DNA from: Bacillus norwichensis | Lineage (GTDB): Bacteria > Bacillota > Bacilli > Bacillales > Bacillaceae_C | Direction: 5' to 3' | DNA length: 60,616 nucleotides | NCBI RefSeq assembly: GCF_014836955.1 | Contig: NZ_JACSPV010000005.1 | Span: 1 to 60,616, forward strand | Shown here: piece by piece, positions 43,933-53,386 of the stretch | How positions within the stretch are numbered: the stretch's first letter is position 1 | Layout: every line of letters starts with the position of its first letter | Notes under the pieces: generated by a model | Seen by the model: the letters and a program-made list of their open reading frames with translations, nothing else | What the model was told of the DNA's origin: nothing | Databases searched by the model: none | Translations under genes and position numbers: made by a program

Positions 43933-46353
43933 ATGAATACTCTTGATACTTATTTGGAAACTTTAAACAATGAGGTTTCCTTAATTAAGGTCTTTGATAC
44001 TTCTTTGGAAGTATTTGAATATAATGACCAATATATTGAAGTCTTTTTTAAACAAGACAACAAATTAATTACAACAGAATTATCTTTAAACAATATTGAC
44101 ATGCCCAAGGCTGTTCACCCCTATGAGACAACAGATAAGCTCTTGTTAAAGTACCAACCAAGTCCTCAAAAAATTTTTTTTATGTATGTTAAAAACAACA
44201 TGGCCTACACAGTGTTGGAGAATGTTGAGATTGGAAACTATTCTAGAAGTAATGATAGGTTCAACTATAAAATTAATAACTTTTATGATGAAAAAGTTCA
44301 ACTTGTTCAATATGGTTCTTCTAGACTCGTTCTAAAAAACACAGATGGAGAAGCTATTTTTTTTATTGAAGACTTTTTAACTGAGACTGTTAACCGTTAT
44401 GGAATACATTATGATGCGGGATTTACTACAATTGATTTCCGGTATACTGTTATAGCCACAGCCAATTATGATATATATAATATAGTAATAACCTACGATC
44501 TATTTAGAAAAGAATTTCAAATACAAAAAGTGATATTAACTATAGAGAGAAAGCATGACGAAATAGATATTAACTTGATTGATAATAACATTATAGAAAT
44601 ACGTAATAAATTTGAGAGCACTGATATTAATTTTAAAAAAGTGATAAGAGGTAAAAAACACAAATTATTTAATATAGAGGCTGTACAAGGAGCAAAAAAA
44701 CAAAATATCTTGTGCATTTTTTATATAAATAAAGTAAAGTACTATATTTATACTAGTACAAAGTATATCTTTATTATGAGAGGATCACCTTATAAAGTTA
44801 CTGGTCATCACCCTAATTTAAAGGTATTTTTAACAAAGAAACATGTGATCCTTGCAGGGAGGTATACTCATTACGCTCACCAAGCAAAAGGTGTATATGA
44901 AAGCTTATATTTACACTCTAACAATCACAAACTAGGAAACTTCGTAAGACCGTTTAAATCTATAAAGTTCCTTCAAAGGTTTGGTTATTTTAAAGTGCCA
45001 ATTGAATCCCTTATTATTAACGATAAAATTCATAATAATTTATATGTAGGCGACAACGAAACTATAATCCATAACCTTAGAAGAAAACACAAGGATAAAA
45101 AAGCAAAAACCCTTGCTTTTAAAAAATGGGGAAAACAATTACTGGTCCTCAGAACGAACCTTAATGGAAATTTGACCGTGACTTTAGTGCCTTTTAGCGA
45201 AGAATATACTTTAACCAACAGAATAAAAATTAATTTTGCAAAGTTCTTTGCGAAGATTTTTCCTAAGAGCGGAAGAAACACTAACCTTTATTTTGAAAAG
45301 AAAAGTGAGAGGGCAGATGAATCAGGATTTAGGGTCTTTGAAAATGTAATGTCTCATAACCCCCGTTCTTCCGAGAACTTTTATATAATTAACAAACACT
45401 CTGATAAATATGTATCTTTAAAAGAAAAATACAGAGATAGAATAATAAAAAAATATAGCTTTAAACACTACCTAAATATTTTCCGTGCAAATTATTTTAT
45501 TTCTAGTGAACTATCAAACCATTTACTAAATGACCGCTTATATATAGATAGTATTCGTAGTAAAATAATGTCTGTGCCTCTTATTTTTCTTCAACATGGT
45601 ATAATGTTTGCTAAACCTGTAGATAATCCCATGGCTTTTGGGTTTCATAAAGGAAAAAACCTATATAATATGTACAAATCAGTCATTAGTTCACAATTAG
45701 AAGCAAATGAGTTTTATAAAATGGGCTACGATGACAGAGATTTGATCTTAACTGGATTGGCAACTTTAGATTATGCATACTTAGATAAAGATGCGGATAA
45801 AATTGTTTACATGCCTACGTATCGCTACTGGGAAGAAAGCTTAGTATACAATAACAATATTGAGAAAACTTCATACTATAAATCGATAATGAAAGTAGTG
45901 GATTCGTTCGAAGAAAGAGGTTTAATCGATAGGCTATTAATCGTCCCTCATAATAAATTTTCTCAATTCATCTATGAAAATATGCCCAAATACAAACATA
46001 TTATTAGTAAAAACCCTACTGATGCCCTGAAAAAAGGAAGGGTTTTTATAACTGATTATTCTTCAGCCATATATGATGGAATTTTTAGAGGTGCCTATCC
46101 TATTTTTTATTGGGAAGAAAAGGACTATCTAATCCAGAATTATAAAGCAATCCCTCCTGTTAATGATAGAAATGCACCTGGACCAATAGCTTATAGTTCG
46201 AAGGAATTAATGAATTTAGTACAGAAAGCAATAGATCAAAATTATTTCTTAGAAAAAGAATACCAAGAAAAATATCTAAAAATCAATGAATTTAATGATA
46301 GAAAAAATACCGAAAGGATTGTAAATTTTTTAAGAGACGAAAATATCGTTTAA
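43933..46353 (+). CDS. Large CDP-glycerol glycerophosphotransferase with unknown N-terminal region, 806 aa
   Basis: Residues about 440-806 belong to the CDP-glycerol:polyglycerophosphate transferase family in a divergent form: FLQHGIMFAKPV in place of the usual WHGTP, YMPTYRYWEE, LLIVPHNKFSQF and FITDYSSAIYDGIFRGAYPI, with APGPIAYSSKEL near the end. Residues 1-430 are very AT-rich, beta-rich and Tyr/Asn/Lys-rich with no motif I recognise. ATG follows GGAGATGAGGTG. It is a single gene with a strong terminator. It probably adds polyol phosphate to a chain. The divergent active-site motif suggests another acceptor or polyol, which is inference. Confidence 0.8.
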   Translation: MNTLDTYLETLNNEVSLIKVFDTSLEVFEYNDQYIEVFFKQDNKLITTELSLNNIDMPKAVHPYETTDKLLLKYQPSPQKIFFMYVKNNMAYTVLENVEIGNYSRSNDRFNYKINNFYDEKVQLVQYGSSRLVLKNTDGEAIFFIEDFLTETVNRYGIHYDAGFTTIDFRYTVIATANYDIYNIVITYDLFRKEFQIQKVILTIERKHDEIDINLIDNNIIEIRNKFESTDINFKKVIRGKKHKLFNIEAVQGAKKQNILCIFYINKVKYYIYTSTKYIFIMRGSPYKVTGHHPNLKVFLTKKHVILAGRYTHYAHQAKGVYESLYLHSNNHKLGNFVRPFKSIKFLQRFGYFKVPIESLIINDKIHNNLYVGDNETIIHNLRRKHKDKKAKTLAFKKWGKQLLVLRTNLNGNLTVTLVPFSEEYTLTNRIKINFAKFFAKIFPKSGRNTNLYFEKKSERADESGFRVFENVMSHNPRSSENFYIINKHSDKYVSLKEKYRDRIIKKYSFKHYLNIFRANYFISSELSNHLLNDRLYIDSIRSKIMSVPLIFLQHGIMFAKPVDNPMAFGFHKGKNLYNMYKSVISSQLEANEFYKMGYDDRDLILTGLATLDYAYLDKDADKIVYMPTYRYWEESLVYNNNIEKTSYYKSIMKVVDSFEERGLIDRLLIVPHNKFSQFIYENMPKYKHIISKNPTDALKKGRVFITDYSSAIYDGIFRGAYPIFYWEEKDYLIQNYKAIPPVNDRNAPGPIAYSSKELMNLVQKAIDQNYFLEKEYQEKYLKINEFNDRKNTERIVNFLRDENIV

Positions 46354-46383
46354 GAATGATGGAACGTTGACTTTTTTATGGGA

Positions 46384-46428
46384 CTGTTTAGAAAATAAGT
46401 ATTCACTTATTTTCTAAACAGCTTTTTT
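46384..46428 (+). terminator. Strong intrinsic terminator
   Basis: A perfect 17-bp stem, CTGTTTAGAAAATAAGT with ACTTATTTTCTAAACAG around ATTC, followed by CTTTTTT. Confidence 0.95.
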
Positions 46429-46615
46429 ATCTCTATCCTGAACATTTGGGTCACTTCAAAAAAATATGTTTTCCTCCAACTGGTTTATTTTAAGGGCTTT
46501 TTAGACAACTCAATTTTTCTTCTCACTGTTTTTTTATATGTAATTCTTTAAAAATTTAGTATAATTGTTTGTAAGTTTTTCTTTATCCTTCAACAATTTA
46601 ATGGAGGTTTTTCCT

Positions 46616-46960
46616 TAGAAAAAGGTAATTACGTATGGAACTTTCGATTTGCTTTATACAGGACACATTAATATACTCCGCCGAGCAAAAGAATATGGAG
46701 ATTACTTAATTGTGGCTATTTCATCTGACGAGTTTAATGCTTTGAAAGAAAAAAAGGCTTAATACACTTTTGAACAACGCAAGGCAATCTTGGAAGCAGT
46801 TCGCTATGTAGATGAGGTGATTCCTGAGCATACCTGGGAACAGAAAGTCGAAGATGTTCAAAAGCATGATGTCGATGTTTTTATAATGAGTAATGACTGG
46901 AAAGGAAAGTTCTACTTCTTAAAAGAAGATTGCGATGTGGTTTATCTTCCAACCTCCATC
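46616..46960 (+). pseudogene. Decayed duplicate of tagD
   Basis: Near copy of the intact tagD at 51736. The start codon is replaced by TAG (46616-46618, directly before AAA AAG GTA ATT ACG), although an upstream GGAGG survives. A TAT codon has become TAA in KKAYYTFEQ. The gene is cut off after DVVYLPT, where it joins the N-terminal region of the tagB-like remnant. It retains TYGTFDLLYTGHINILRRAK and RYVDEVIPEHTWEQKVEDVQ. Confidence 0.92.
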
Positions 46961-47380
46961 CAGTTATATCTGCTTGTTTTCGCTTTTTCTTTTACAATAT
47001 TCAGCTTTTGTCCCCAAAAGAAGAAAACAACTTTCGTTGCTCCCCTTTTTGGGGGCAATGTTTTGTTTAGTTAAAAAAGTTGAAATGGCAGACAGATCGT
47101 GAAAGTTTCGGGATTAGAGAAAAAAATATTCTTCGAACCGGAATCCCCCGAACAGATTTTTTTTGATGAGCAGGCCCTACAGAAAACCACGGCTGCTTTA
47201 AAAAAGACTTATCCGATCATTCAAGAGAAAAAAGTCATTTTATATGCGCCGACTTATCGTGAGAATCAATTTAATGTGTCATCCGTTCCACTTGATATCG
47301 AGGAAATGTATCAAGAATTAAAAGTTGAATATATATTATTGTTGCGGCTTCATCCTGCTGCCCATTTTGATTTTACGTAG
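46961..47380 (+). pseudogene. Decayed duplicate of tagB with internal deletion
   Basis: Begins at SIQLYLLVFAFSFTIFS, matching residue 7 onward of the intact TagB at 52127. After GGNVLF it jumps, through a large internal deletion, to the region corresponding to ESFGIREENILRTG. It then runs QALQKTTAALKKTYPIIQEK and VILYAPTYRENQFNVSS to LLLRLHPAAHFDF, where homology ends in TAG. The catalytic HAAGAIKQ and DYSS regions are missing. Confidence 0.92.
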
Positions 47381-47917
47381 CTATATTACCTTCTGCCTCT
47401 CCTTGTTGATAAGATACAGGTACTCTATTGGAACATGAACTGGGTTAATAATCCGCGGCCTCAGAAGTTCGAAATCATAGTAGCAAAAATACTTTAATAA
47501 GACAGACAATACGAGAAAACAAAATCTCTGTTCCTCTTATTTAATTATATTGTAATAAACAAGAGGGAAGACCACCTTTAAATCCCTGTGACTCTTTTTT
47601 CTCATTCGGCATCAATATATAACTGAATATCCAATCTAAAATTAAACACTGTTTGGATATACTTTTGTTTTTTAACAACGCTCATGACAAAATTGGAGAA
47701 AAAATATCTACCAACACTTAATTGACTTATACATAAATATTCATTAGCCTTTATAATGTTTAATGATATAATTTGCAGGTGTACACATGAAAAAAGGTAA
47801 GAGATTAAGATCAATTGAATCAGCAATTAACTTAATATTGAGCATAGACTCAGGCACAAAATAAAAGATTAAACTATTGGTAGCAATTTACATATATTTC
47901 TTAATCGTCTTTCTAAT

Positions 47918-49143
47918 CACTAGTGTTGCATTAAAAAGTTAAAGTTATTTATCTCATTATTCCGAACAAAGGTGACGATGTCCATTTGGTGAAATATGTA
48001 AATTGAGTATCGGAGACTAGAGGGACGGTCGACTTTTCCTTATGTAGGCTGAAGAATTTCCAACAGTTCATCAAAGTCAGAAAGCAGACTGTTCCGTTCG
48101 GCCATGGATATGGTTTACCTGCAGATACTGCTTCATCCATTTGAACATCAGTTCAATTTGCCAACGGGATCAATAGAGTTCAGAAATATCCTTTGCCGAC
48201 AGGTCAAAACGGTTGGTGACGATTTGATACAGTTTTCCGGTATCATCATAAAATTCAACCAGCCTTAAGTGATTGTCCATTTCTTTTGGGCTGAGCCTAT
48301 GATAACTAAGGATTCACGGAAACCGTTTTGCTCCAGATCATCATAGATTAAGTCCCTGATATCCACCACGGTATTGGATTTAACCCTGGTCGCAAAGAAC
48401 ATATCATCATGGCACCACTGATCAAACAGCTGGAAGTCATAATATCCCCGGTCTATCACATGAGTAACACCAAGTTCTGTTATAAATCGTGGGGCTTCAA
48501 GCACATCGGACCATTCAGCTGGTGTCACTGCCAATTTTTCCGGCTGGATGTCTTGTTCATTTATAAACTCAACCAGTAAATGGAGCTTAAGGGCTGACTT
48601 GGTCGAACGAAACGTTGCCCACTCATACAGATTAAGGCTAGGTGGGATCGTCGATGAATCAAGAAGCTTTACCGAAATGTGCCTTTTTCGCCCGCAAGAT
48701 ACCATACGAACGCGCTGTGTCAGGGATTGCCAGATGTGCAAGAGACATACGGGTTCAACCTGCCTGTTTTTTCTGGAAAGCTGTGAAGCACTGATGAAAT
48801 CCAAACCCAATTCTTTTTGAAAGTCCTTCATGAGCAGATCGTCGCTGATGGCCCTTAACCCCCCGCATTTTTGTAGCTGGGCATACAGGAACAAAAGCAA
48901 ACACCTTGTGGTAGTTAGTTTCTTTGTATATAGATCTTGTGGGACTTGAAAAGCTCCATCACCAAATAATTGATCGGTGATGGGATTAACCCATTTACCA
49001 AATGACGTGAATAGTGTATGCTTGTCCATAGGGTTTTCCTTTGTAATGGATTTGGACAGGCTATCACCTATCCGTCCATTATAAAGGATTTTTTCTTTTT
49101 CAGATGTGTCTAAACTTTGGAATAATCGTATGCAACACTAGTG
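47918..49143 (-). mobile_element. Decayed IS4-family insertion sequence, about 1.23 kb
   Basis: Ends carry perfect 14-bp inverted repeats CACTAGTGTTGCAT (47918-47931) and ATGCAACACTAGTG (49130-49143). The flanks read CTTTCTAAT on the left and GTTTCTAAT on the right, an 8-bp direct repeat TTTCTAAT consistent with a target-site duplication. The single transposase gene inside is broken. Confidence 0.85.
48035..49029 (-). pseudogene. IS4-family DDE transposase, frameshifted
   Basis: The first part is open from 49029 to 48265 (254 aa): FGKWVNPITDQLFGDGAFQV, CGGLRAISDDLL, KLLDSSTIPPSLNLYEWATF (first Asp), GVTHVIDRGYYDF (second Asp). A frameshift follows at SAQKK, after which another frame continues LSPKEMDNHLRLVEFYDDTG, IVTNRFDLSAKDISELY, a stop, and SRWQIELMFKWMKQYL (the YREK-like region with the catalytic Glu). 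A third break follows near TEQSAF and the C-terminus is shortened. The element cannot transpose itself. Confidence 0.85.
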
Positions 49144-49190
49144 GTTTCTAATAGGGGTTATGTACTATTTATTTGTAATCTCAGATTCAC

Positions 49191-49340
49191 TATTACTCCT
49201 TATTTGCCATATATCGCAAGGCTAATGAGAAGATCACTTCCTTTGTTGAACACTCTTGGGCTTCGACTATGAATCAACTTTATAAAAAAGTACTGCAGTC
49301 AAATGAAGGTGTTTATGAAATTGCTTCATTAATCAATTGA
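49191..49340 (+). pseudogene. C-terminal relic of a surface-polymer gene (probably glycosyltransferase)
   Basis: One frame is open for 49 codons to TGA: YYSLFAIYRKANEKITSFVE then HSWASTMNQLYKKVLQSNEG. It resembles the C-terminal helices of GT4 enzymes (K-x-x-x-FVEHSWxxxxNQLYxxVL). No upstream part is recognisable; the IS4-like element sits about 50 bp before it and may have split the gene. Family assignment is tentative. Confidence 0.45.
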
Positions 49341-49574
49341 ACCCTTAGCCAACTTAGTTTATCAATCATAAAAGGAACTGGTCATCATTCAGAAAATTAT
49401 CAAAATATAAAACAGAATTTTTTGTAGTATTTAAAACTATTCCAATAAAAAGTAGGAGATACAATACCTATCTTAATTAATATTTAAACTATTTTTAAGT
49501 GGATGTTTCTATATCAAATATCTTGTTTATTCTAACTAAATTTTATAACTATGTTTCGAGAGAGTGAAAGAAAG

Positions 49575-51431
49575 ATGTCTAAGTGGAAAAAGGAGATTAT
49601 TTTAGGTTTATATTTTTTGTTGATTTGTATAGTTATGGGACTTAATTCTACTGTGATAGTTGAATGGCTTAATAAAAGTTTATTTGTAGATTTTTCTATG
49701 GATACAAATTTTAGTGTGAATGAATCTTTTTACAATGGGGTTTCATTTGTTTTTGTTATCTTCTTAATTATGTATGCAATATTTGGCACTTTTATTGTAA
49801 GTATATTAATGACAAATTTACTTTTCGGTGCCCTTGTCTTTGCAAATCAAATTAAAGTGAAAGAGAGAAATGAATTTATTACATTTAAGGAATTGCAGAC
49901 AATTGGATCGCCTAAGGAACTATTATCTTTTATTGATGTGCCAATTGGAATGGCTTTACTCATTGTTATATCGGTTATTTCACTACTTGCTATTCTTCAT
50001 TTCATCAGTAAAGGAATATCCAAAAAAATGAATTTTAAAATAGGGATTAGGACTAGGGTTGGGATTCTTTTAATTGCTCTTATCCCGTTATTCATCATTT
50101 TCACAGAGCCAGGCATTTATAATAAATACATGTTGAAATATGAAGAGGTACACGTCCATAATTGGAACCCTGTTTTACGGGCTCAGCAGAATGGTTTTAT
50201 TCCCAGTTTTATCCAAACAGTTAAACCTAATTATATGAATAAACCAGCTCATTATCATAAAAAAAACATGCATAGAATCAACGATAAATATACTAAAATA
50301 GCAGAAAAAATTAATAAAAATAGAGATAATTCATTGAAAGATTCCCAAACAATTTTTTATTTAAGCGAAACATTAATTGATCCTATTGAATTGCCTGGAT
50401 TAATAAAAAACGAAACGCCAACTCCAAATATTTCTAAAATGATAGAAGATCATATCGGTGGAAAGATGTACAGTCAGTATATTGGCGGAGGAACTGCAAA
50501 TATAGAATGGTCAGTTTTAACTTCTTTTAGTCTAGAAGTATTTAATGAACCATTGTCGGTTACACCTTATTCTGACTTCTATGTCCAGTCGAAGAACCAC
50601 CATACTGTTTTGAATTTTTATCAAAAGGATAAAGTGGCCATTCATCCGTATACAGCCCACCTATATAAGAGGCTTTCTGTATACAAAGCTATTGGTTTTG
50701 ATAACTTCTTATATTTAGAAAATGGAATTAAGCATACAGGAAAACTTGGGACTCATAAGAGGGTAGCAGATAAAGAATTCCATAAAGATTTGTTAAGGGT
50801 CGCGAGTGATGATGAGGTTGGCTTTATTCATGCCTTAACTATGCAAAATCATTCACCATATACGGGAGAGATTCCAGATATGGACTATCGACCGGAGATT
50901 AACTTTAATGTTTATCCTGAAAGTGAAGCGAAAGGATTAGTAAATTATCTTCAAGGTTTAAGAGCCTCGGATGAAGCTATAGAGCAGCTTGTAAAGGAGT
51001 TTGCTTCTTCCGATAAAAAAATAAATCTGTTACTATATGGAGATCATTTTCCAAGTTTGTTTAGAGGCTTTGAAGAGAAGTTTCCGAATGACCAACTTCA
51101 TGAAACACCATGGTTTATTTATATGAATCATGGTCGAAGTGATGGAGGTTTAAAATTAGATGGTATATCTCCAATATTTTTTACGACTGTTTTATTAAGA
51201 GAAGGGAACTATTTTGTAACACCTTTTCAAGGATTGATGGATGAGTTATTAGATCAAGGTGTAAAAAGGATTGGGAATAATTTCGTCGTAACAGACCAAG
51301 GCAAAGTTATGGATGAAAACTTAGAAAACGACATTCTTGAGATGGTGGATGATTACAGAAGCATTGTTTATGATGCATTATTTGGAGCCGATTGGTTACC
51401 GGATCAGTTTTTCACTTTTGACAAGAAATGA
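49575..51431 (+). CDS. LTA-synthase-like membrane phosphoglycerol/sulfatase-family transferase, 618 aa
   Basis: Five membrane helices in the first about 190 residues, then an extracellular alkaline-phosphatase-superfamily domain. Its landmarks are TIFYLSETLIDPIELPG, the nucleophile Thr in YIGGGTANIEWSVLTSF, HALTMQNHSPYTG and LLLYGDHFPSLF (metal His/Asp). Classic LtaS has LES and GKTSDSE; this protein has LSE and GGGTANIE, as in the LtaS-like branch found in capsule and teichoic acid loci. ATG 49575 is preferred for its GAAAGAAAG leader; the ATG at 49551 has no ribosome site. It likely transfers phosphoglycerol (or a related polyol phosphate) to an extracellular polymer. Confidence 0.87.
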   Translation: MSKWKKEIILGLYFLLICIVMGLNSTVIVEWLNKSLFVDFSMDTNFSVNESFYNGVSFVFVIFLIMYAIFGTFIVSILMTNLLFGALVFANQIKVKERNEFITFKELQTIGSPKELLSFIDVPIGMALLIVISVISLLAILHFISKGISKKMNFKIGIRTRVGILLIALIPLFIIFTEPGIYNKYMLKYEEVHVHNWNPVLRAQQNGFIPSFIQTVKPNYMNKPAHYHKKNMHRINDKYTKIAEKINKNRDNSLKDSQTIFYLSETLIDPIELPGLIKNETPTPNISKMIEDHIGGKMYSQYIGGGTANIEWSVLTSFSLEVFNEPLSVTPYSDFYVQSKNHHTVLNFYQKDKVAIHPYTAHLYKRLSVYKAIGFDNFLYLENGIKHTGKLGTHKRVADKEFHKDLLRVASDDEVGFIHALTMQNHSPYTGEIPDMDYRPEINFNVYPESEAKGLVNYLQGLRASDEAIEQLVKEFASSDKKINLLLYGDHFPSLFRGFEEKFPNDQLHETPWFIYMNHGRSDGGLKLDGISPIFFTTVLLREGNYFVTPFQGLMDELLDQGVKRIGNNFVVTDQGKVMDENLENDILEMVDDYRSIVYDALFGADWLPDQFFTFDKK

Positions 51432-51493
51432 CCTGAAACCGTGTCAAAATTCATCTGAAATTCACACAAAAGCTGGTGAAATCAGGTATAATA

Positions 51494-51528
51494 CCCATTA
51501 GGTGAATTTAGCAACCTCACCTAGTGGG
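51494..51528. promoter_or_regulatory. 12-bp stem-loop between the LtaS-like gene and tagD
   Basis: CCCATTAGGTGA (51494-51505) pairs with TCACCTAGTGGG (51517-51528), with one G-T pair. A TATAAT stands just before it (51487-51492). No T run follows, so it is more likely an operator or leader structure than a terminator. A further TATAAT at 51662-51667 lies nearer to tagD. No gene is seen in the 304-bp gap. Confidence 0.4.
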
Positions 51529-51735
51529 TGATATTATGCGAAATTCATTATTAAGCTACTAGCGAACGGATTACAGCCGAACTACCTTTAAAATCATACA
51601 ACTTCTCAGTGTATGGCCTTTTGGTCTTAAAAGTGTGGTTTTTATTTTTAAATAAATCAAGTATAATGAGTGATGAGGATTTAGACGGACTTTTATCGAT
51701 TGATATAGTACCTACTTATTAACGGAGGGTCTATA

Positions 51736-52134
51736 ATGAAAAAAGTAATCACGTATGGAACATTCGACTTACTCCATACAGGGCATATCAATATTTTACG
51801 CCGCGCAAAAGAATACGGCGATTATTTGATTGTGGCCATTTCATCTGACGAGTTTAATGCCTTAAAAGGGAAAAAGGCTTATTACACTTTTGAGCAGCGT
51901 AAGGCGATCTTGGAAGCAATTCGGTATGTAGATGAGGTCATTCCTGAGCATACTTGGGAGCAAAAAGTCGAAGATGTTCAAAATCATGATGTCGATGTTT
52001 TTGTAATGGGTGATGACTGGGAAGGGAAGTTCGACTTCTTAAAAGAATATTGCGATGTTGTTTACCTTCCAAGGACTGTTGGTATCTCAACAACAAAAAT
52101 TAAGAATGATTTAAACCAGGCAAACAATGGCTAG
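51736..52134 (+). CDS. tagD: Glycerol-3-phosphate cytidylyltransferase, 132 aa
   Basis: Makes CDP-glycerol from CTP and sn-glycerol-3-phosphate, the donor for TagB and the TagF-like enzymes here. KVITYGTFDLLHTGHINILR contains the HxGH nucleotide site, followed by VAISSDEFNALKGKKAYY, ILEAIRYVDEVIPE and the C-terminal RTVGISTTKIKNDL (RTxGISTT signature). Length is typical (about 130 aa). GGAGG precedes ATG. The next gene, tagB, starts 8 bp before its stop. A decayed copy of both is at 46.6-47.4 kb. Confidence 0.97.
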   Translation: MKKVITYGTFDLLHTGHINILRRAKEYGDYLIVAISSDEFNALKGKKAYYTFEQRKAILEAIRYVDEVIPEHTWEQKVEDVQNHDVDVFVMGDDWEGKFDFLKEYCDVVYLPRTVGISTTKIKNDLNQANNG

Positions 52135-53299
52135 GGAAGTTGCAATTCAGTTATATCTGTTTGTTTTTCGCTTTTTCTTTACAATATTCAGCATTTGTCC
52201 CCAAAAGAAGAAAACAACTTTCGTTGCTTCCTTTGGGGACAATGTTTTGTTTACGTTAAAAGAACTGAAAAAGCAAACTGATGAAAAAATTGTTGTGTTA
52301 AAAACTGATTCGTGTCGGGTAAATTTCGATGGAATTGAATTGAATTTTGAGTTGAGACATTTTTGGGGTTGGATACGTTCGATTTATCATTTAGCGACGT
52401 CAAATATGATTTTTATCGACAATTATTTCGGTTTTTTGGCTTCAGTAAAATTTAAACCGAATGTGAAATGTATCCAGCTTTGGCATGCAGCGGGTGCGAT
52501 TAAACAATTTGGCCTTAAGGATCCTTCCAATGCAGGTCGATCACCTAAAGCGATTGAACGCTTTAAAAGGGTATATAGCAAATTCGATTATGTTGTTGTC
52601 GGCGGCGAAAGAATGGCGGATATCTATCGGGAAAGTTTCGGGATAAGAGAAGAAAATATTCTTCGAACTGGAATTCCCCGGACAGATTTCTTTTTTGAAG
52701 AGCAGGCCCTACAGAAAACCGTAGCTGCTTTAAAAAAGACATATCCGATCATTCAAGAGAAAAAAGTCATTTTATATGCCCCGACTTATCGTGAGGGTGA
52801 TTTCAATATTACGTCCCTTCCGCTGAATATTGACTATATGTATCGGGAATTAAAAGATGAATATATATTATTGTTGCGACTTCATCCTGCTGTCCACTAT
52901 GATTTTGCTAATCAATATCCAGACTTTGTATATGATGTTTCCGACTACCCGGATATCAATCATTTGTTGGTAGTAACCGACCTTTTAATTTCGGATTACT
53001 CCTCCATTCCTTTTGAATTTTCGCTTTTACAAAGACCCATGATCTTCTTCGCGTACGATTTGGAGGAATACGGTAAGTCCCGTGGCTTCTGGGAGCCTTA
53101 CGAACAGCTTGTTCCAGGTCCAGTAGTTTATAATTCAAAAGAGCTTGTTGAAGCCATTCAAACAAACAAGTATAATTATGACCAAATTGTGAAATTTGCA
53201 AATGAGTGGAATGAATTTTCGACAGGAACCTCCAGTATACGCTTAATTCAAGCTATTTACTCGAAAAACAAAAGTGCAGAAACAATTAGTAGAGGGTAA
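52127..53299 (+). CDS. tagB: CDP-glycerol:GlcNAc-ManNAc glycerophosphotransferase (teichoic acid primase), 390 aa
   Basis: Adds the first glycerol phosphate to the undecaprenyl-linked disaccharide. A hydrophobic N-terminus (FVFRFFFTIFS) associates with the membrane. Motifs: CIQLWHAAGAIKQFGL (the TagB version of the WHGTP motif), RTGIPRTDFFF, YAPTYREGDFN, LLLRLHPAVHYDF, LISDYSSIPFEFSLLQRPM, FWEPYEQLVPGPVV. Length close to B. subtilis TagB (381 aa). Translational coupling with tagD by an 8-bp overlap. Confidence 0.93.
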   Translation: MAREVAIQLYLFVFRFFFTIFSICPQKKKTTFVASFGDNVLFTLKELKKQTDEKIVVLKTDSCRVNFDGIELNFELRHFWGWIRSIYHLATSNMIFIDNYFGFLASVKFKPNVKCIQLWHAAGAIKQFGLKDPSNAGRSPKAIERFKRVYSKFDYVVVGGERMADIYRESFGIREENILRTGIPRTDFFFEEQALQKTVAALKKTYPIIQEKKVILYAPTYREGDFNITSLPLNIDYMYRELKDEYILLLRLHPAVHYDFANQYPDFVYDVSDYPDINHLLVVTDLLISDYSSIPFEFSLLQRPMIFFAYDLEEYGKSRGFWEPYEQLVPGPVVYNSKELVEAIQTNKYNYDQIVKFANEWNEFSTGTSSIRLIQAIYSKNKSAETISRG

Positions 53300-53386
53300 T
53301 TTTCTAATGAAAGGTATGTACGGTTGAGTGAAATGATAGTATGATAGAGAATAGCGTATCTCTAATTGAAAAGGAGTTCACCCCAA

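Noticed and set aside
47787-47864. 25-codon frame MKKGKRLRSIESAINLILSI... after AGGTG
   Set aside because: A plausible ribosome site, but the product is too short and unrecognised, and it lies in the gene graveyard. Possibly a relic; not annotated.
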